A program made the position numbers and the translations under genes. DNA of 64,000 nucleotides from G013214665 sp964649815 (GTDB taxonomy: Bacteria > Pseudomonadota > Alphaproteobacteria > Rhodobacterales > Rhodobacteraceae). This document shows, piece after piece, positions 8,384 through 16,680 of the stretch. Where the stretch lies: the NCBI GenBank assembly GCA_964649815.1, contig CAZYQC010000004.1, forward strand, positions 38,361-102,360, given 5' to 3'. Within the stretch, counting starts at the first letter, position 1, and every line of letters begins with the position of its first letter. The notes beneath the pieces are model-generated. The model was given only the letters and a program-made list of their open reading frames with translations. It ran no database searches and was not told the DNA's origin.

Positions 8384-9478
8384 TCAGTCTTTGAAGGCCA
8401 AAAGAAGGTCCATCACGTTGGTCCCTGTTGGGCCGGTTGTGAACAAGGCCTTGCGGGACTTTAGCCAGGGGTAGATGTCTGCGCGGTGCAAGGCGTCTGC
8501 GCCGGATGCTTCCCAGGTTTCACCGTTGATCATCGCGCCTGCGGCATCGGTAGGCCCGTCGGTGCCATCCGTCCCGGCGACCAAGATCTGAATGTCCGGC
8601 ACACCGGCAAGCGCGCGGGCAAGACCGGCGGCAAGCGCCATGTTCCGCCCGCCTTTGCCAGGATTTTGCGGCAGGCGTACCGTCGGCTCTCCGCCCAAAA
8701 TCATGAGGCCCGACGGCATAGCGCGAATCCGCTCGGCCAATTGTGGGGCAAGGGTTTCGACATCCTCATACAGCGCTTCTTCATTGGCGGTGACGGCGAC
8801 GTTTGCAGCGCGCGCAACGGCCGTGCGTGCGATGGCGTTGGAGGCAACGATATGCGCCTCAAAGTCAAAGGCGCGGTCGGCAGGGGCGTCTCCGATGCCG
8901 GAACCGATGACCGACAGCGCATCTCCTTCGACATCCGAGATCGCCAGGGTGGTGATGCGGGCTCCGGTAAAGTGCTGCGCCAGCTTGCCACCCTTGATCA
9001 GGCTGATCTCTTTGCGCCGGGCGTTCATCGCGTGGATGTCCGCACCAGAGGCCAACAGCCGTTGGGTCTCTGCGCCGAGGCGTTCAAGATCCCAACCGTC
9101 GGGCAAGGCTTCGACAAGGGCAGATGCGCCGCCAGAGACCAGCAACAAGAGATGCGCCGCAGGGCCACAGGCGCGTACCGCCTCGATCGCAGCGGTGCCC
9201 GCCACCAACGATTGCGCATCAGGGACAGGATGCGCGGCTTGGATTACGCGGGCATGGGCAGGCGCGCCTTCGGCGTGGTGATGTTTGGTGATCACCAGAC
9301 AAGGCGCATCCGGGAAAGCCGCCGCCGCGGGCCGCGCCATCGCCACAGCCGCTTTGCCAACGGACAGGATATGCGTGGGCGGTGCAGGCAAGTGCTGGAA
9401 TGCCGCGGCCACAGCCGTGTCGCCCTGAACAGCCCGCACGCCGTGCCACCACAGGTCGGTCAGGTCTTGGCTAGTCAT
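8384..9478 (-). CDS. Glycerate 2-kinase (TtuD/GckA, DUF4147-MOFRL)
   Basis: A 364-residue cytoplasmic kinase phosphorylating D-glycerate to 2-phosphoglycerate. The N-terminal DUF4147 domain shows SVGKAAVAMA and LLLVSGGASAL; the C-terminal MOFRL domain shows GGEPTVRLP, RNMALAAGLA and AGTDGTDGPTDAAGA. It is somewhat shorter than many members (about 400-430 residues), with both domains present. The start overlaps the end of dtd by 8 bases, so the two are probably co-transcribed. It may feed glycerate from serine-cycle, tartrate or glyoxylate metabolism into glycolysis. Confidence 0.88.
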   Translation of the reverse strand: MTSQDLTDLWWHGVRAVQGDTAVAAAFQHLPAPPTHILSVGKAAVAMARPAAAAFPDAPCLVITKHHHAEGAPAHARVIQAAHPVPDAQSLVAGTAAIEAVRACGPAAHLLLLVSGGASALVEALPDGWDLERLGAETQRLLASGADIHAMNARRKEISLIKGGKLAQHFTGARITTLAISDVEGDALSVIGSGIGDAPADRAFDFEAHIVASNAIARTAVARAANVAVTANEEALYEDVETLAPQLAERIRAMPSGLMILGGEPTVRLPQNPGKGGRNMALAAGLARALAGVPDIQILVAGTDGTDGPTDAAGAMINGETWEASGADALHRADIYPWLKSRKALFTTGPTGTNVMDLLLAFKD

Positions 9479-9914
9479 TGGTGTCGATCCACAGCGTCAC
9501 CGGCCCATCGTTCACAAGGCTCACAGCCATGTCGGCACCGAATTCGCCGGTTTCGACCGCCACGCCCAGATCGGCGAGCGCTTGCGCAAAGTGCAGATAG
9601 AGCGTTTTGGCGTCGTCCGGTTTCGCCGCGCCAGAAAAGCCGGGGCGATTGCCACGTGACAGGTCTGCGGCCAGGGTAAACTGGCTGACAACCAGCGCGC
9701 TGCCTCCGGCGTCCAAGAGCGAGGTGTTCATTTTGCCATCGGCATCTTTGAAAATGCGCAGTTTGCTGATTTTGCCAGCCAACTTGTCTGCAACCTCTGG
9801 CGTATCGCCGGGCATGGCGCAGACCAGGATCAGCAACCCAGGTCCGGTTTGGCCAACCAAGGCCGCATCAACATGCACCGCGGCCTCTGTAACCCGTTGG
9901 ATCAGTGCTCTCAT
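9471..9914 (-). CDS. dtd: D-aminoacyl-tRNA deacylase
   Basis: A 147-residue enzyme that hydrolyses D-aminoacyl-tRNA (and Gly-tRNA-Ala) as a proofreading step in the cytoplasm. Both diagnostic motifs are present: SQFTL at residues 77-81 and NDGPVT at 135-140, the latter containing the Gly-cisPro that excludes L-amino acids. Full family length. It lies between the nitroreductase (35 bases upstream) and the glycerate kinase (8-base overlap), all on the minus strand. Confidence 0.96.
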   Translation of the reverse strand: MRALIQRVTEAAVHVDAALVGQTGPGLLILVCAMPGDTPEVADKLAGKISKLRIFKDADGKMNTSLLDAGGSALVVSQFTLAADLSRGNRPGFSGAAKPDDAKTLYLHFAQALADLGVAVETGEFGADMAVSLVNDGPVTLWIDTND

Positions 9915-9949
9915 TCCGTCTCCACAGCTTTAGAGGGCAAATGCAACGC

Positions 9950-10624
9950 TTAGCTGCGCCAGTCAATGACGTCGCCGGGGCTGGCGCGTTCTGTGCGGAA
10001 GGCATTTGCCGGGTGATCGGGGTCTTCGTATCCAAAAGAAATTGCGCATAGGATCAGGCGGTCGTCGGGGATGTCGAACCAGTCCCGCACAAAAGGCGCC
10101 TGCGAGGCGATGGCGGCTTGTGGGATGCTCGCGATGTCTTGCGCCTGAGCGGCGAGGGCAAAGGCAGTGATAAAGCCACCGCAATCGACACCGCCATAAG
10201 CGCCGAGCTCTTGCGGGGTGGTGATGATCGCGACATGCGGCGCGCCAAAGAGGCGGAAGTTCTCAAGCATTTGCTTGCCCGACGCGGCGCGGTCCCCCTT
10301 TTCGATGCCCACCGCATCATAAAGCTGGAATCCACAGGTGCGCCGTCTATCGCCGTAAACGCCCGGATACCCTTTCGGCCATTCCATGTCCGGTGCGGGC
10401 GGAGTGCTGGCCGCGTGCGCATAAAGCGCCTCTCGAAACCGGACAGTCTCTTGGCCATCGGTGATGATCAGCTGCCAAGGTTGCGCATTGCACCAACTGG
10501 GCACTTGCTGCGCACTTGCCACAATAGCCTCGATCGTTTCACGCGGAACCGGGTCCGGTTTGTATCCACGGCAGGAATAGCGGGCGTGCAAGATCGCGGA
10601 GATCGTTTCAAAGTCAGGTGTCAT
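9950..10624 (-). CDS. Nitroreductase family protein
   Basis: A 224-residue FMN-dependent oxidoreductase of the nitroreductase superfamily. It has the N-terminal ARYSCRGYKPDPVP segment that binds FMN phosphate, QQVPSWCNAQPWQ for flavin binding, and GGVDCGGFITAFALAAQAQ before the C-terminal FGYEDPDHPAN element. The start at 10624 (MTPDFETISA) matches the family; upstream in-frame starts would add a Pro/Arg-rich stretch with no homology I recognise. The substrate is unknown; members reduce nitroaromatics, quinones or enones. Confidence 0.87.
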   Translation of the reverse strand: MTPDFETISAILHARYSCRGYKPDPVPRETIEAIVASAQQVPSWCNAQPWQLIITDGQETVRFREALYAHAASTPPAPDMEWPKGYPGVYGDRRRTCGFQLYDAVGIEKGDRAASGKQMLENFRLFGAPHVAIITTPQELGAYGGVDCGGFITAFALAAQAQDIASIPQAAIASQAPFVRDWFDIPDDRLILCAISFGYEDPDHPANAFRTERASPGDVIDWRS

Positions 10625-10970
10625 GTCAAAATCCGGCCTGGGTCTTGGGGGCGTGCTGTGCCCGATAGAGCAACGCCCAGCCGCCAAGTGCAAGAGACCG
10701 ATGTTTGTCTTGATCGCATTAAGCCGCTGGCGCGGGGCCTGCTATGTCTCTTCGGTTTTGGCGGATCTGGACAAGGACCATCTTGATTGCGGCCTTTTTT
10801 GCAGAATAGGCGTTTTTGGTGGTCGCGTGCATCGGAAAATTTCGCAAGAGCACGTCCTGACGAAAGGAATGAAAAGATTTCTTTCGCTTTTGGGTAATAA
10901 TTATTGACCTAAAAATGAGTAAGCGTTACTGACCTTCTGGCAGTGAGTCTGTTGAGTGGAGGGACGTGAC
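10625..10970. other. Divergent promoter region, no gene seen
   Basis: A 346-base spacer between the divergent nitroreductase and aminotransferase genes. I see no supported coding frame. It holds an imperfect inverted repeat at 10861-10886 (CGAAAG ... CTTTCG) and an AT-rich stretch with a possible plus-strand promoter (TTGACC near 10905, a weak TACTGA 17 bases later). A GGAGGG ribosome site at 10959-10964 serves the aminotransferase. The promoter call is tentative. Confidence 0.4.
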
Positions 10971-12340
10971 ATGTTGCAGCCAACGATGACGCCGCGATAT
11001 GCGGACCGTGTTTCGGGTATGCAGGCTTCGGAAATTCGCGAGCTTTTGAAGATCGTGAACAACCCCGGCATCATTTCTTTTGCGGGTGGGATCCCGGATC
11101 CGGCGCTTTTTCCTTTGGATCAGGTGCGCGCGGCTTATTCCGAGGTGCTTGCCTCTGACAGCGCACTGCAATCGGGGTTGCAATATTCGATCAGCGAAGG
11201 TGACGCAGAGCTGCGGGAGTGGATCGCGGCGCATATGAAAACGCTCGGGGTCGACTGCACGGCGGATAACATCCTGATCACCAACGGCGCGCAGCAAGGT
11301 CTGGAGTTTCTGGGAAAGCTCTTCATCTCGCCAGGAGACGAGGTTTTGGTTGCGGCGCCGACGTATTTGGGTGCGCTCCAGGCTTTTGCTCAGAACGAGC
11401 CGCGCTATGCCACGTTCAAGGCCAATCCCAACGGAACTGTCGAGGTTACGCCGCCCGAGGCAACCGGCGGTACAGGGCGGACAGGATTTATGTATGTGGT
11501 GCCAGATTTCGCCAATCCGTCAGGTGAGACGATTGGCGAGCAAGGGCGGCTGGGCGTGTTGGACATTGCCACGGCACGCGAGACGATGATCGTTGAGGAC
11601 AGCCCCTACGAGATGCTGCGCTTTGACGGGCTGCGCCAGCCCAGTATTCAGTCTTTGGACATTGAGCGCTGTGGCAGCATCGACAATTCGCGGGTGATCC
11701 ATTGTGGTTCCTTTTCCAAGGTCTTTATGCCCGGCCTTCGGGTGGGATGGATTTGCGCGCGACAGGACGTGATTTCGAAGCTGGTTTTGATCAAGCAGAG
11801 CAGCGATCTGAATGCCTCGGCCATCAACCAGCGCGTTGTCTTGTCGTTGGCGCGGACGCAATATGCAGCGCAGGTCGAAAAGGCATGCGCGCATTACCGG
11901 GCGCGGCGGGATGCAATGCTAGAGAGCCTTCCCGCGTATTTGCCTGAGGGCAGCCAGTGGACCAAGCCCGATGGGGGTATGTTCATTTGGGTCGAACTGC
12001 CCGAGGGTTATGACACCGCAGCTTTGTTGCCCAAAGCCTCGCACACGCATGGTGTGGCCTATGTGCCGGGGGCTGCGTTCTTTGCCGATGGCGCTGGGCG
12101 CAACACGATGCGACTAAGCTATTCGCTGCCGGGGCCAGANNNNNNNNNNNNNNNNNNNNNNNNNNNNNNNNNNNNNNNNNNNNNNNNNNNNNNNNNNNNN
12201 NNNNNNNNNNNNNNNNNNNNNNNNNNNNNNNNNNNNNNNCCGATGGCGCTGGGCGCAACACGATGCGACTAAGCTATTCGCTGCCGGGGCCAGACGACAT
12301 CCGCACCGGCTGTGCCCGGTTGGGCGCGGCTTTGGCCTAG
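10971..12340 (+). CDS. PLP-dependent class I/II aminotransferase (2-aminoadipate/MocR-type fold; interrupted by a gap)
   Basis: A fold-type I aminotransferase of 404 residues once the 155-base artefact is removed; frame and stop (12338-12340) are then continuous. It has ISFAGGIPDPALFP at the N-terminus, NGAQQGLEF, PDFANPSGETI (the substrate/PLP loop), VEDSPYEMLRF, and the PLP lysine in CGSFSKVFMPGLRVGW. The ATG at 10971 follows GGAGGG by six bases and is preferred over an upstream GTG. Relatives act on 2-aminoadipate, aromatic or branched amino acids; specificity cannot be set from sequence. No HTH domain is present, so it is an enzyme and not a full MocR regulator. Confidence 0.88.
12140..12239. 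other. Assembly gap (100 N) with duplicated 55-base flanks
   Basis: Exactly 100 N; 12085-12139 is identical to 12240-12294. Collapsing one flank and the gap restores the C-terminus of the aminotransferase gene. Confidence 0.95.
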
Positions 12341-12377
12341 GGTCAGGGCCCTAGGCCTGTTGCTCGGGTCGCTGGGG

Positions 12378-13493
12378 TTACTGCGACTGGGCCATGACAA
12401 AGCCAACGGCCGCCGCGAAGATCAGGCCCAAAACGACGGCAAAGGCGATTTTCCACCGCGACCAGGGCCGTTCGCCCTGGACCCGGCCGGTGCGGCCGTT
12501 AACGACAAAGCGATAGGTCTCGCCGCGGAATTTGTAAGCGGCGAGCCACACCGGCAGCAAAACGTGTTTGAAGGTCACGTCGCTGACCTTGGTATCTACG
12601 TGATGGATCCGCTGACGGTCGCCTCCGATGTCGAATTTGATGTCCCGCTCGATGATATGATCCATCAAGGCGCGGGCCTCGTCATAGCCGTCCAAAAGCT
12701 CGACCTGATACCCCTCGGCCCGGAAACCCGCCAGGAATTCCGGGTGATACGGTTCGAGCGCAGAGAGATCCCACGGCTCGAGGCCGTCGGTATATGTTTT
12801 GGGCAGTGATTTTGAGGCCAGGACGAGGACGTCATCAAAAAACCTAGACACACGGCCTTTGACACGGCGCCAGCGGACTTTTGGCACCTTCACCCGTTTG
12901 GATTTGCCATCGTGCACGACGGTCATCGTCTGATAATAGACCGTGCCGCGTTCGCCGCTGTAGGCGCTTTTGGTGTCGGCATCAAAGGTCCAGTACGGCA
13001 CGTAGATGCCCTGCATCGGACGGGATTTGCGCGCGTATTCTTGCAAACCGTTTGGTGCGAACCACAAAGAGCCAAGCCATTCGGTCATGGCGGCGCGGGC
13101 CTCTTTTTCGGCCAACGCAAATGGCAGCAGGCCAGCCGGCTTGATATGGCGGTGGACGCCGGTGTCGGTGACGACGGGCGTGGCGCAAAACGGGCATTCC
13201 TTTGCGTGGACGTCGGCGTCAAATTCGACCTGCGCGCCGCAATTGGGACAGTTCGAGACGCGGGTCTCTTCCATTTCGGCTTCGGGGAGCTTGGCCTCGA
13301 TCGCTGCGCGAAAATCGAGCTCATCGATCGGAGATACCTGCCTGCCGGTGCCTTCGACGGACGAGGTGTTGCCGCAGAAATCGCAGGTCAGCGTGCCTGT
13401 GGACGGCTCAAAGCGGAAGTCAGCGCCGCAATTGTCACACGGAAAGCGATGGTCAGCGCGTTCAGGCGCGGGTGGAGGGGCGGTATCGGTCAT
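12378..13493 (-). CDS. TFIIB-type zinc-ribbon membrane protein (YdjG-like)
   Basis: A 371-residue protein with two zinc ribbons at the N-terminus (CDNCG...CDFCG near residues 20-45, CPNCG...CPFCAT near 85-105), a long middle region with an aromatic-rich IYVPYWTFDADTKSAYSGERG segment, and a single C-terminal membrane helix (about residues 345-367). Homologues are often mis-annotated as primosomal or helicase-like proteins. The architecture matches Bacillus YdjG, which is encoded with PspA and the SPFH protein YdjI. It is the last gene of the minus-strand operon, three bases after the b561-like gene. A role in membrane-stress assemblies is inference. Confidence 0.8.
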   Translation of the reverse strand: MTDTAPPPAPERADHRFPCDNCGADFRFEPSTGTLTCDFCGNTSSVEGTGRQVSPIDELDFRAAIEAKLPEAEMEETRVSNCPNCGAQVEFDADVHAKECPFCATPVVTDTGVHRHIKPAGLLPFALAEKEARAAMTEWLGSLWFAPNGLQEYARKSRPMQGIYVPYWTFDADTKSAYSGERGTVYYQTMTVVHDGKSKRVKVPKVRWRRVKGRVSRFFDDVLVLASKSLPKTYTDGLEPWDLSALEPYHPEFLAGFRAEGYQVELLDGYDEARALMDHIIERDIKFDIGGDRQRIHHVDTKVSDVTFKHVLLPVWLAAYKFRGETYRFVVNGRTGRVQGERPWSRWKIAFAVVLGLIFAAAVGFVMAQSQ

Positions 13494-13496
13494 GGA

Positions 13497-13916
13497 TTAG
13501 ATCATGTCATGAAGAATGCGGGGGGTCATCCGACGCAAGGCGCCGTCGTTAAGGCTGGTATGACGCCAGAGATGAAAAATCGCGTGAAGCGTGCTGGCGG
13601 AGAACAAATAGAAATAGAGGACGGGCAAGTCGGCGTTTGGCAAATAGCCAAGCTGCTGGGCCAAAGTGGCACCGGACACATAGGCCAGAAAGGCATATAG
13701 CGCGCGGTGCGCCCAAGGGTGAAAAACACGCAGAGCCCCCAGGAGCTTTGGCCCCGGTCCCGACATCAGGCCAGCCACACAGGCAATCCCCGTCATGCTC
13801 AGGCCGACAAGGCCAAAGGACCAGGCGAGCCAAGGCAAAGGCCCACCCGCCATCAGACAAACCAACAGCAAGAGCGTCGCCCAATGAAGCGTGAGTGTCA
13901 GTCGACGTCTTATCAC
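13497..13916 (-). CDS. Short cytochrome b561-like membrane protein, paralogue of its neighbour
   Basis: A 139-residue four-helix membrane protein starting at GTG 13916, ten bases after the preceding gene. It shares the C-terminal signature FHLWRH...DGALRRMTPRILH with the adjacent protein, so the pair arose by duplication. Potential haem ligands remain in helix 1 (LHW), helix 3 (HPWAH) and helix 4 (HAIFHLWRH), but the helix-2 histidine seen in the neighbour is missing, so one haem site may be lost. An electron-transfer role is inferred from the fold only. Confidence 0.7.
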   Translation of the reverse strand: MIRRRLTLTLHWATLLLLVCLMAGGPLPWLAWSFGLVGLSMTGIACVAGLMSGPGPKLLGALRVFHPWAHRALYAFLAYVSGATLAQQLGYLPNADLPVLYFYLFSASTLHAIFHLWRHTSLNDGALRRMTPRILHDMI

Positions 13917-13926
13917 AAACCGACCC

Positions 13927-14454
13927 TCACAAGATTTTATGCAGCGCTTTTGGCGTCATGATGCGCAGAGCGTTGTCCCCAAGCCAGAGGTGCCGCCAGA
14001 GGTGAAAGGCAATGTGCACAAGCAAAAGAAGGACCAGCAGGTTAAACGCGATTTCGTGCACCTCTTCGAAAAAGTCGTGCAAAGCTTTGGCGCCGATGCC
14101 CGGAAAGAACGGGACGACGCCAAAGAGGCGAATGGCATAGGGGGCTGCGAACCCGGCGAGTGCGCCGGTCAGCACGACGGCAGGCAATCCCCACGACAAC
14201 AATCGGTGGTTCACGGGATGCAAAGCTTTGCCCCATGTGGGCAGCTTTGGTCCCGGTTTGGATGCCAATCCGTGACGGGCATAGATGGTGAACCAGGCCG
14301 TCGCGATCACGGCCAGGATCGTACCCATCCCGGCATGCGTCGCCAGCGCAGCAGCACCGAGGCGGTCGACGTCCTCGGGCTCTACAAAAAAGAAGTAGAG
14401 GATCAGGCCGAAGCTGAGCCAATGCAGCCACTTGAGTGTCGCGCGTCGTGTCAT
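13927..14454 (-). CDS. Cytochrome b561-like membrane protein
   Basis: A 175-residue integral membrane protein with four hydrophobic helices and a histidine pattern typical of bacterial cytochrome b561: LKWLHW in helix 1, THAGMG in helix 2, LHPVNHR before helix 3, and VHEIAFN/HIAFHLWRH in helix 4. Such proteins bind two b haems and move electrons between quinol and a partner. The start was placed at ATG 14454 because sequence upstream of it is not membrane-like. The gene sits inside the SPFH/TelA/zinc-ribbon operon, an unusual place for a b561. Confidence 0.75.
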   Translation of the reverse strand: MTRRATLKWLHWLSFGLILYFFFVEPEDVDRLGAAALATHAGMGTILAVIATAWFTIYARHGLASKPGPKLPTWGKALHPVNHRLLSWGLPAVVLTGALAGFAAPYAIRLFGVVPFFPGIGAKALHDFFEEVHEIAFNLLVLLLLVHIAFHLWRHLWLGDNALRIMTPKALHKIL

Positions 14455-14547
14455 ACGAAATGCCAAGTTGGCAAGCGGATCAGAGCCGCACGCTGATGCG
14501 CGCGACCCGTCTTTCGCCAAAGGGCGCTTTTGCGCGCCGTCATGCGA

Positions 14548-15678
14548 TCACACGCCCGGTGGGGGCGGTGGTGGCAAGACGGTAAAAAGCTGCGCCAGTT
14601 CCATGACGTCTTCGGCTTTTTTCCAGCCGTCTTGTCCAGCCGTCCAGACATAGGTGTCTCGGGTCACGTCGCCGTCGGTGACCATGCGTCCCAGGCGGGC
14701 TTTGGAAAACGGGCCGGATGTCTCGCCATTTTTAGCGATATGCCAGACATGTTCGACCGGAGGTGGCGGCGGCGCGATGGCGGTGGGTTGAACGGGGGCC
14801 TCAACCTGCGCTGGGCGCGCGCCCCAAGGGCCGGCGGCCGCGGCGACCGTTTGGCCAATTTGCATGCCCAAACCGGCGCCCATGCCTGCCTGGATGGCGG
14901 CAGCCCCGCCACCGTCACGACCCAGGGCCTCGGCGGCCTGGAATTGCATATATTCGTTAAGGTTTCCGATCACGCCCATCGACGAGCGTTTGTCCATAAC
15001 CTCTTCTACCGCAGGGGGGAGCGATATGTTTTCGACGTAAAGCTCGGGCAGGGACAGGCCATAGGCCGAGATGACTGGTTCGATTTCGCGCGCAACCAGC
15101 TGACCAAGCTCGCGGGTGTTGGCGGCCATATCCAGAACCGGAATGCCCGCACGCGCCAGTGTGCGCGAGAATTCCTGGACGATGATGTTGCGGATTTGAT
15201 AGCTGATCTCGTCCATCGTGAACTCACCATCGGTGCCCACGATCTCGACAAGAAAGCGTGCCGGATCCGTCACGCGAACGGTATAGGTGCCAAAGGCGCG
15301 CAGGCGCACTGGCCCGAACTCTGGATCGCGACAGATGATCGGATTTTTCGTGCCCCATTTGAGGTCGGAAAACCGGGTCGTGTTGACGAAGTAAATTTCC
15401 GATTTGAAGGGCGATTTGAAACCGTGATCCCAATGGTTCAACGTCGTCAGGATCGGCATATTGTTGGTTTCCAACATATAGAGGCCGGGTGTAAAGACGT
15501 CTGCCAGTTGTCCTTCGTGGACAAAGACAGCCGCCTGGCCTTCGCGTACGGTCAGCTTGGCGCCATATTTGATAGCGTGGCCTTCGCGTTCAAAGCGGGA
15601 CACCATCGTGTCGCGGGTGTCATCCGTCCAATGAATGACATCGATGAATTCACCGGAGAGGAAATCGAAAATTCCCAT
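14548..15678 (-). CDS. SPFH-domain protein with C-terminal GYF_2 domain (YdjI-like)
   Basis: A 376-residue protein of the SPFH/band-7 superfamily, YdjI branch. It starts MGIFDFLSGEFIDVI with no membrane helix; the SPFH core covers about residues 40-250 (VREGQAAVFVHEG, SEIYFVNTTRFSDLKWGT). A Gly/Ala-rich helical linker and Pro-rich tract follow, and the last ~55 residues form a GYF_2 domain (WHIAKNGETSGPFS ... TYVWTAGQDGW). Its Bacillus counterpart joins the PspA membrane-stress complex. It lies 24 bases after the DUF2927 gene; 93 bases separate it from the b561 pair. Confidence 0.87.
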   Translation of the reverse strand: MGIFDFLSGEFIDVIHWTDDTRDTMVSRFEREGHAIKYGAKLTVREGQAAVFVHEGQLADVFTPGLYMLETNNMPILTTLNHWDHGFKSPFKSEIYFVNTTRFSDLKWGTKNPIICRDPEFGPVRLRAFGTYTVRVTDPARFLVEIVGTDGEFTMDEISYQIRNIIVQEFSRTLARAGIPVLDMAANTRELGQLVAREIEPVISAYGLSLPELYVENISLPPAVEEVMDKRSSMGVIGNLNEYMQFQAAEALGRDGGGAAAIQAGMGAGLGMQIGQTVAAAAGPWGARPAQVEAPVQPTAIAPPPPPVEHVWHIAKNGETSGPFSKARLGRMVTDGDVTRDTYVWTAGQDGWKKAEDVMELAQLFTVLPPPPPPGV

Positions 15679-15702
15679 TTGGGCGGCCTCCTTTTGGTTG
15701 GC

Positions 15703-16650
15703 TTAAAGCGGACCTTGCAACAACTCGCGGGCGAGAATGCGCACGATGGGCTGGGCCTGCGGCAGGGTCAAGCCGGGTCGCAGGCGTTCGTCGTAAAGCA
15801 TGTTCAGCAAGTATTCGTCATGGGTGGTCAGTAGCGCGAATTCGTCGTCATCGTTAAAGATCGACGGGCGTGCGTTGGGGCTGTCGTTGGCCAATCCCAT
15901 GCCCTGCGCGAGCTCTTCGTGAATGCACGACAGGCGCAAAAGGTCAGGATTTTCCGAGCGGATCACAGCCACGGCTGCGGTATAGGTCGATGCGTTCAAC
16001 CCCGACGCATACGCAGCCACGGCGCAGTAGACGTCATCCTGAAGATTGCGGATCGGCGTGAGGTTGGTGCGCGTCACGCCGGGCAATCGCGGGGCGAACC
16101 GGTCGATCGTCTCGGCGCGATCGTCTTCGGATACGAAAAAGACAATAAAATTCGCGCCCCCATCGACCAAAGACACTGGATGTCCAGTGATGCGAGAGAG
16201 CCGAGCAACGTATTGCGCAACGTCGGCGCGGTCTTGTTCCGCCTGGCTGGGCGGGACCGATGGGCCAAAGATGACGCGGACGCGGATCGGTTTGGCCCAA
16301 CGGCGTAAATTGCCGGATACGCCGGCCTGAACGGTTGTGGATCCGTATTCGTTAAAAAACGCAATTTGTTCGAAATTGCGGGCCAGAATGTCCGGGGTAA
16401 ACGTCGTGTCGCTGGCGCCGCCATCCTTACGCAAGAGCCCTTGGGTCAGTTGCGAGGATTGCACCTCTCGCAGGTATTGGCGCAGTTTCGCGCTCTGCTC
16501 CGAGGTGGCGCGCGGCGCTGCGGCCAGTTCTTCGAGGGCAGCAGGGCGCTTTTGCGGGGTGAGCACGGGTTCGATCGGCAACAGAAGGTCGCAGCCAGCC
16601 AATGCCAGCAAGCCGACCAACGTTGCCAATGCTCTGCCCCAGCTTTTCAT
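15703..16650 (-). CDS. DUF2927 lipoprotein, possible metallopeptidase-like
   Basis: A 315-residue exported lipoprotein: signal peptide with lipobox LAGC placing the lipidated Cys near residue 20. The DUF2927 domain fills most of the rest and ends with SCIHEELAQGMGL and FNDDDEFALLTTHDEYLLNMLYD, the most conserved part of the family. The HEELA segment resembles a metzincin-like helix without the second His of HExxH; a peptidase function is unproven. It lies between telA and the SPFH gene, with spacings of 30 and 24 bases, so it is probably the envelope-facing partner of this operon. Confidence 0.82.
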   Translation of the reverse strand: MKSWGRALATLVGLLALAGCDLLLPIEPVLTPQKRPAALEELAAAPRATSEQSAKLRQYLREVQSSQLTQGLLRKDGGASDTTFTPDILARNFEQIAFFNEYGSTTVQAGVSGNLRRWAKPIRVRVIFGPSVPPSQAEQDRADVAQYVARLSRITGHPVSLVDGGANFIVFFVSEDDRAETIDRFAPRLPGVTRTNLTPIRNLQDDVYCAVAAYASGLNASTYTAAVAVIRSENPDLLRLSCIHEELAQGMGLANDSPNARPSIFNDDDEFALLTTHDEYLLNMLYDERLRPGLTLPQAQPIVRILARELLQGPL

Positions 16651-16680
16651 GGCGCCCTGTCCCGGATCGGTGGCGACCGA

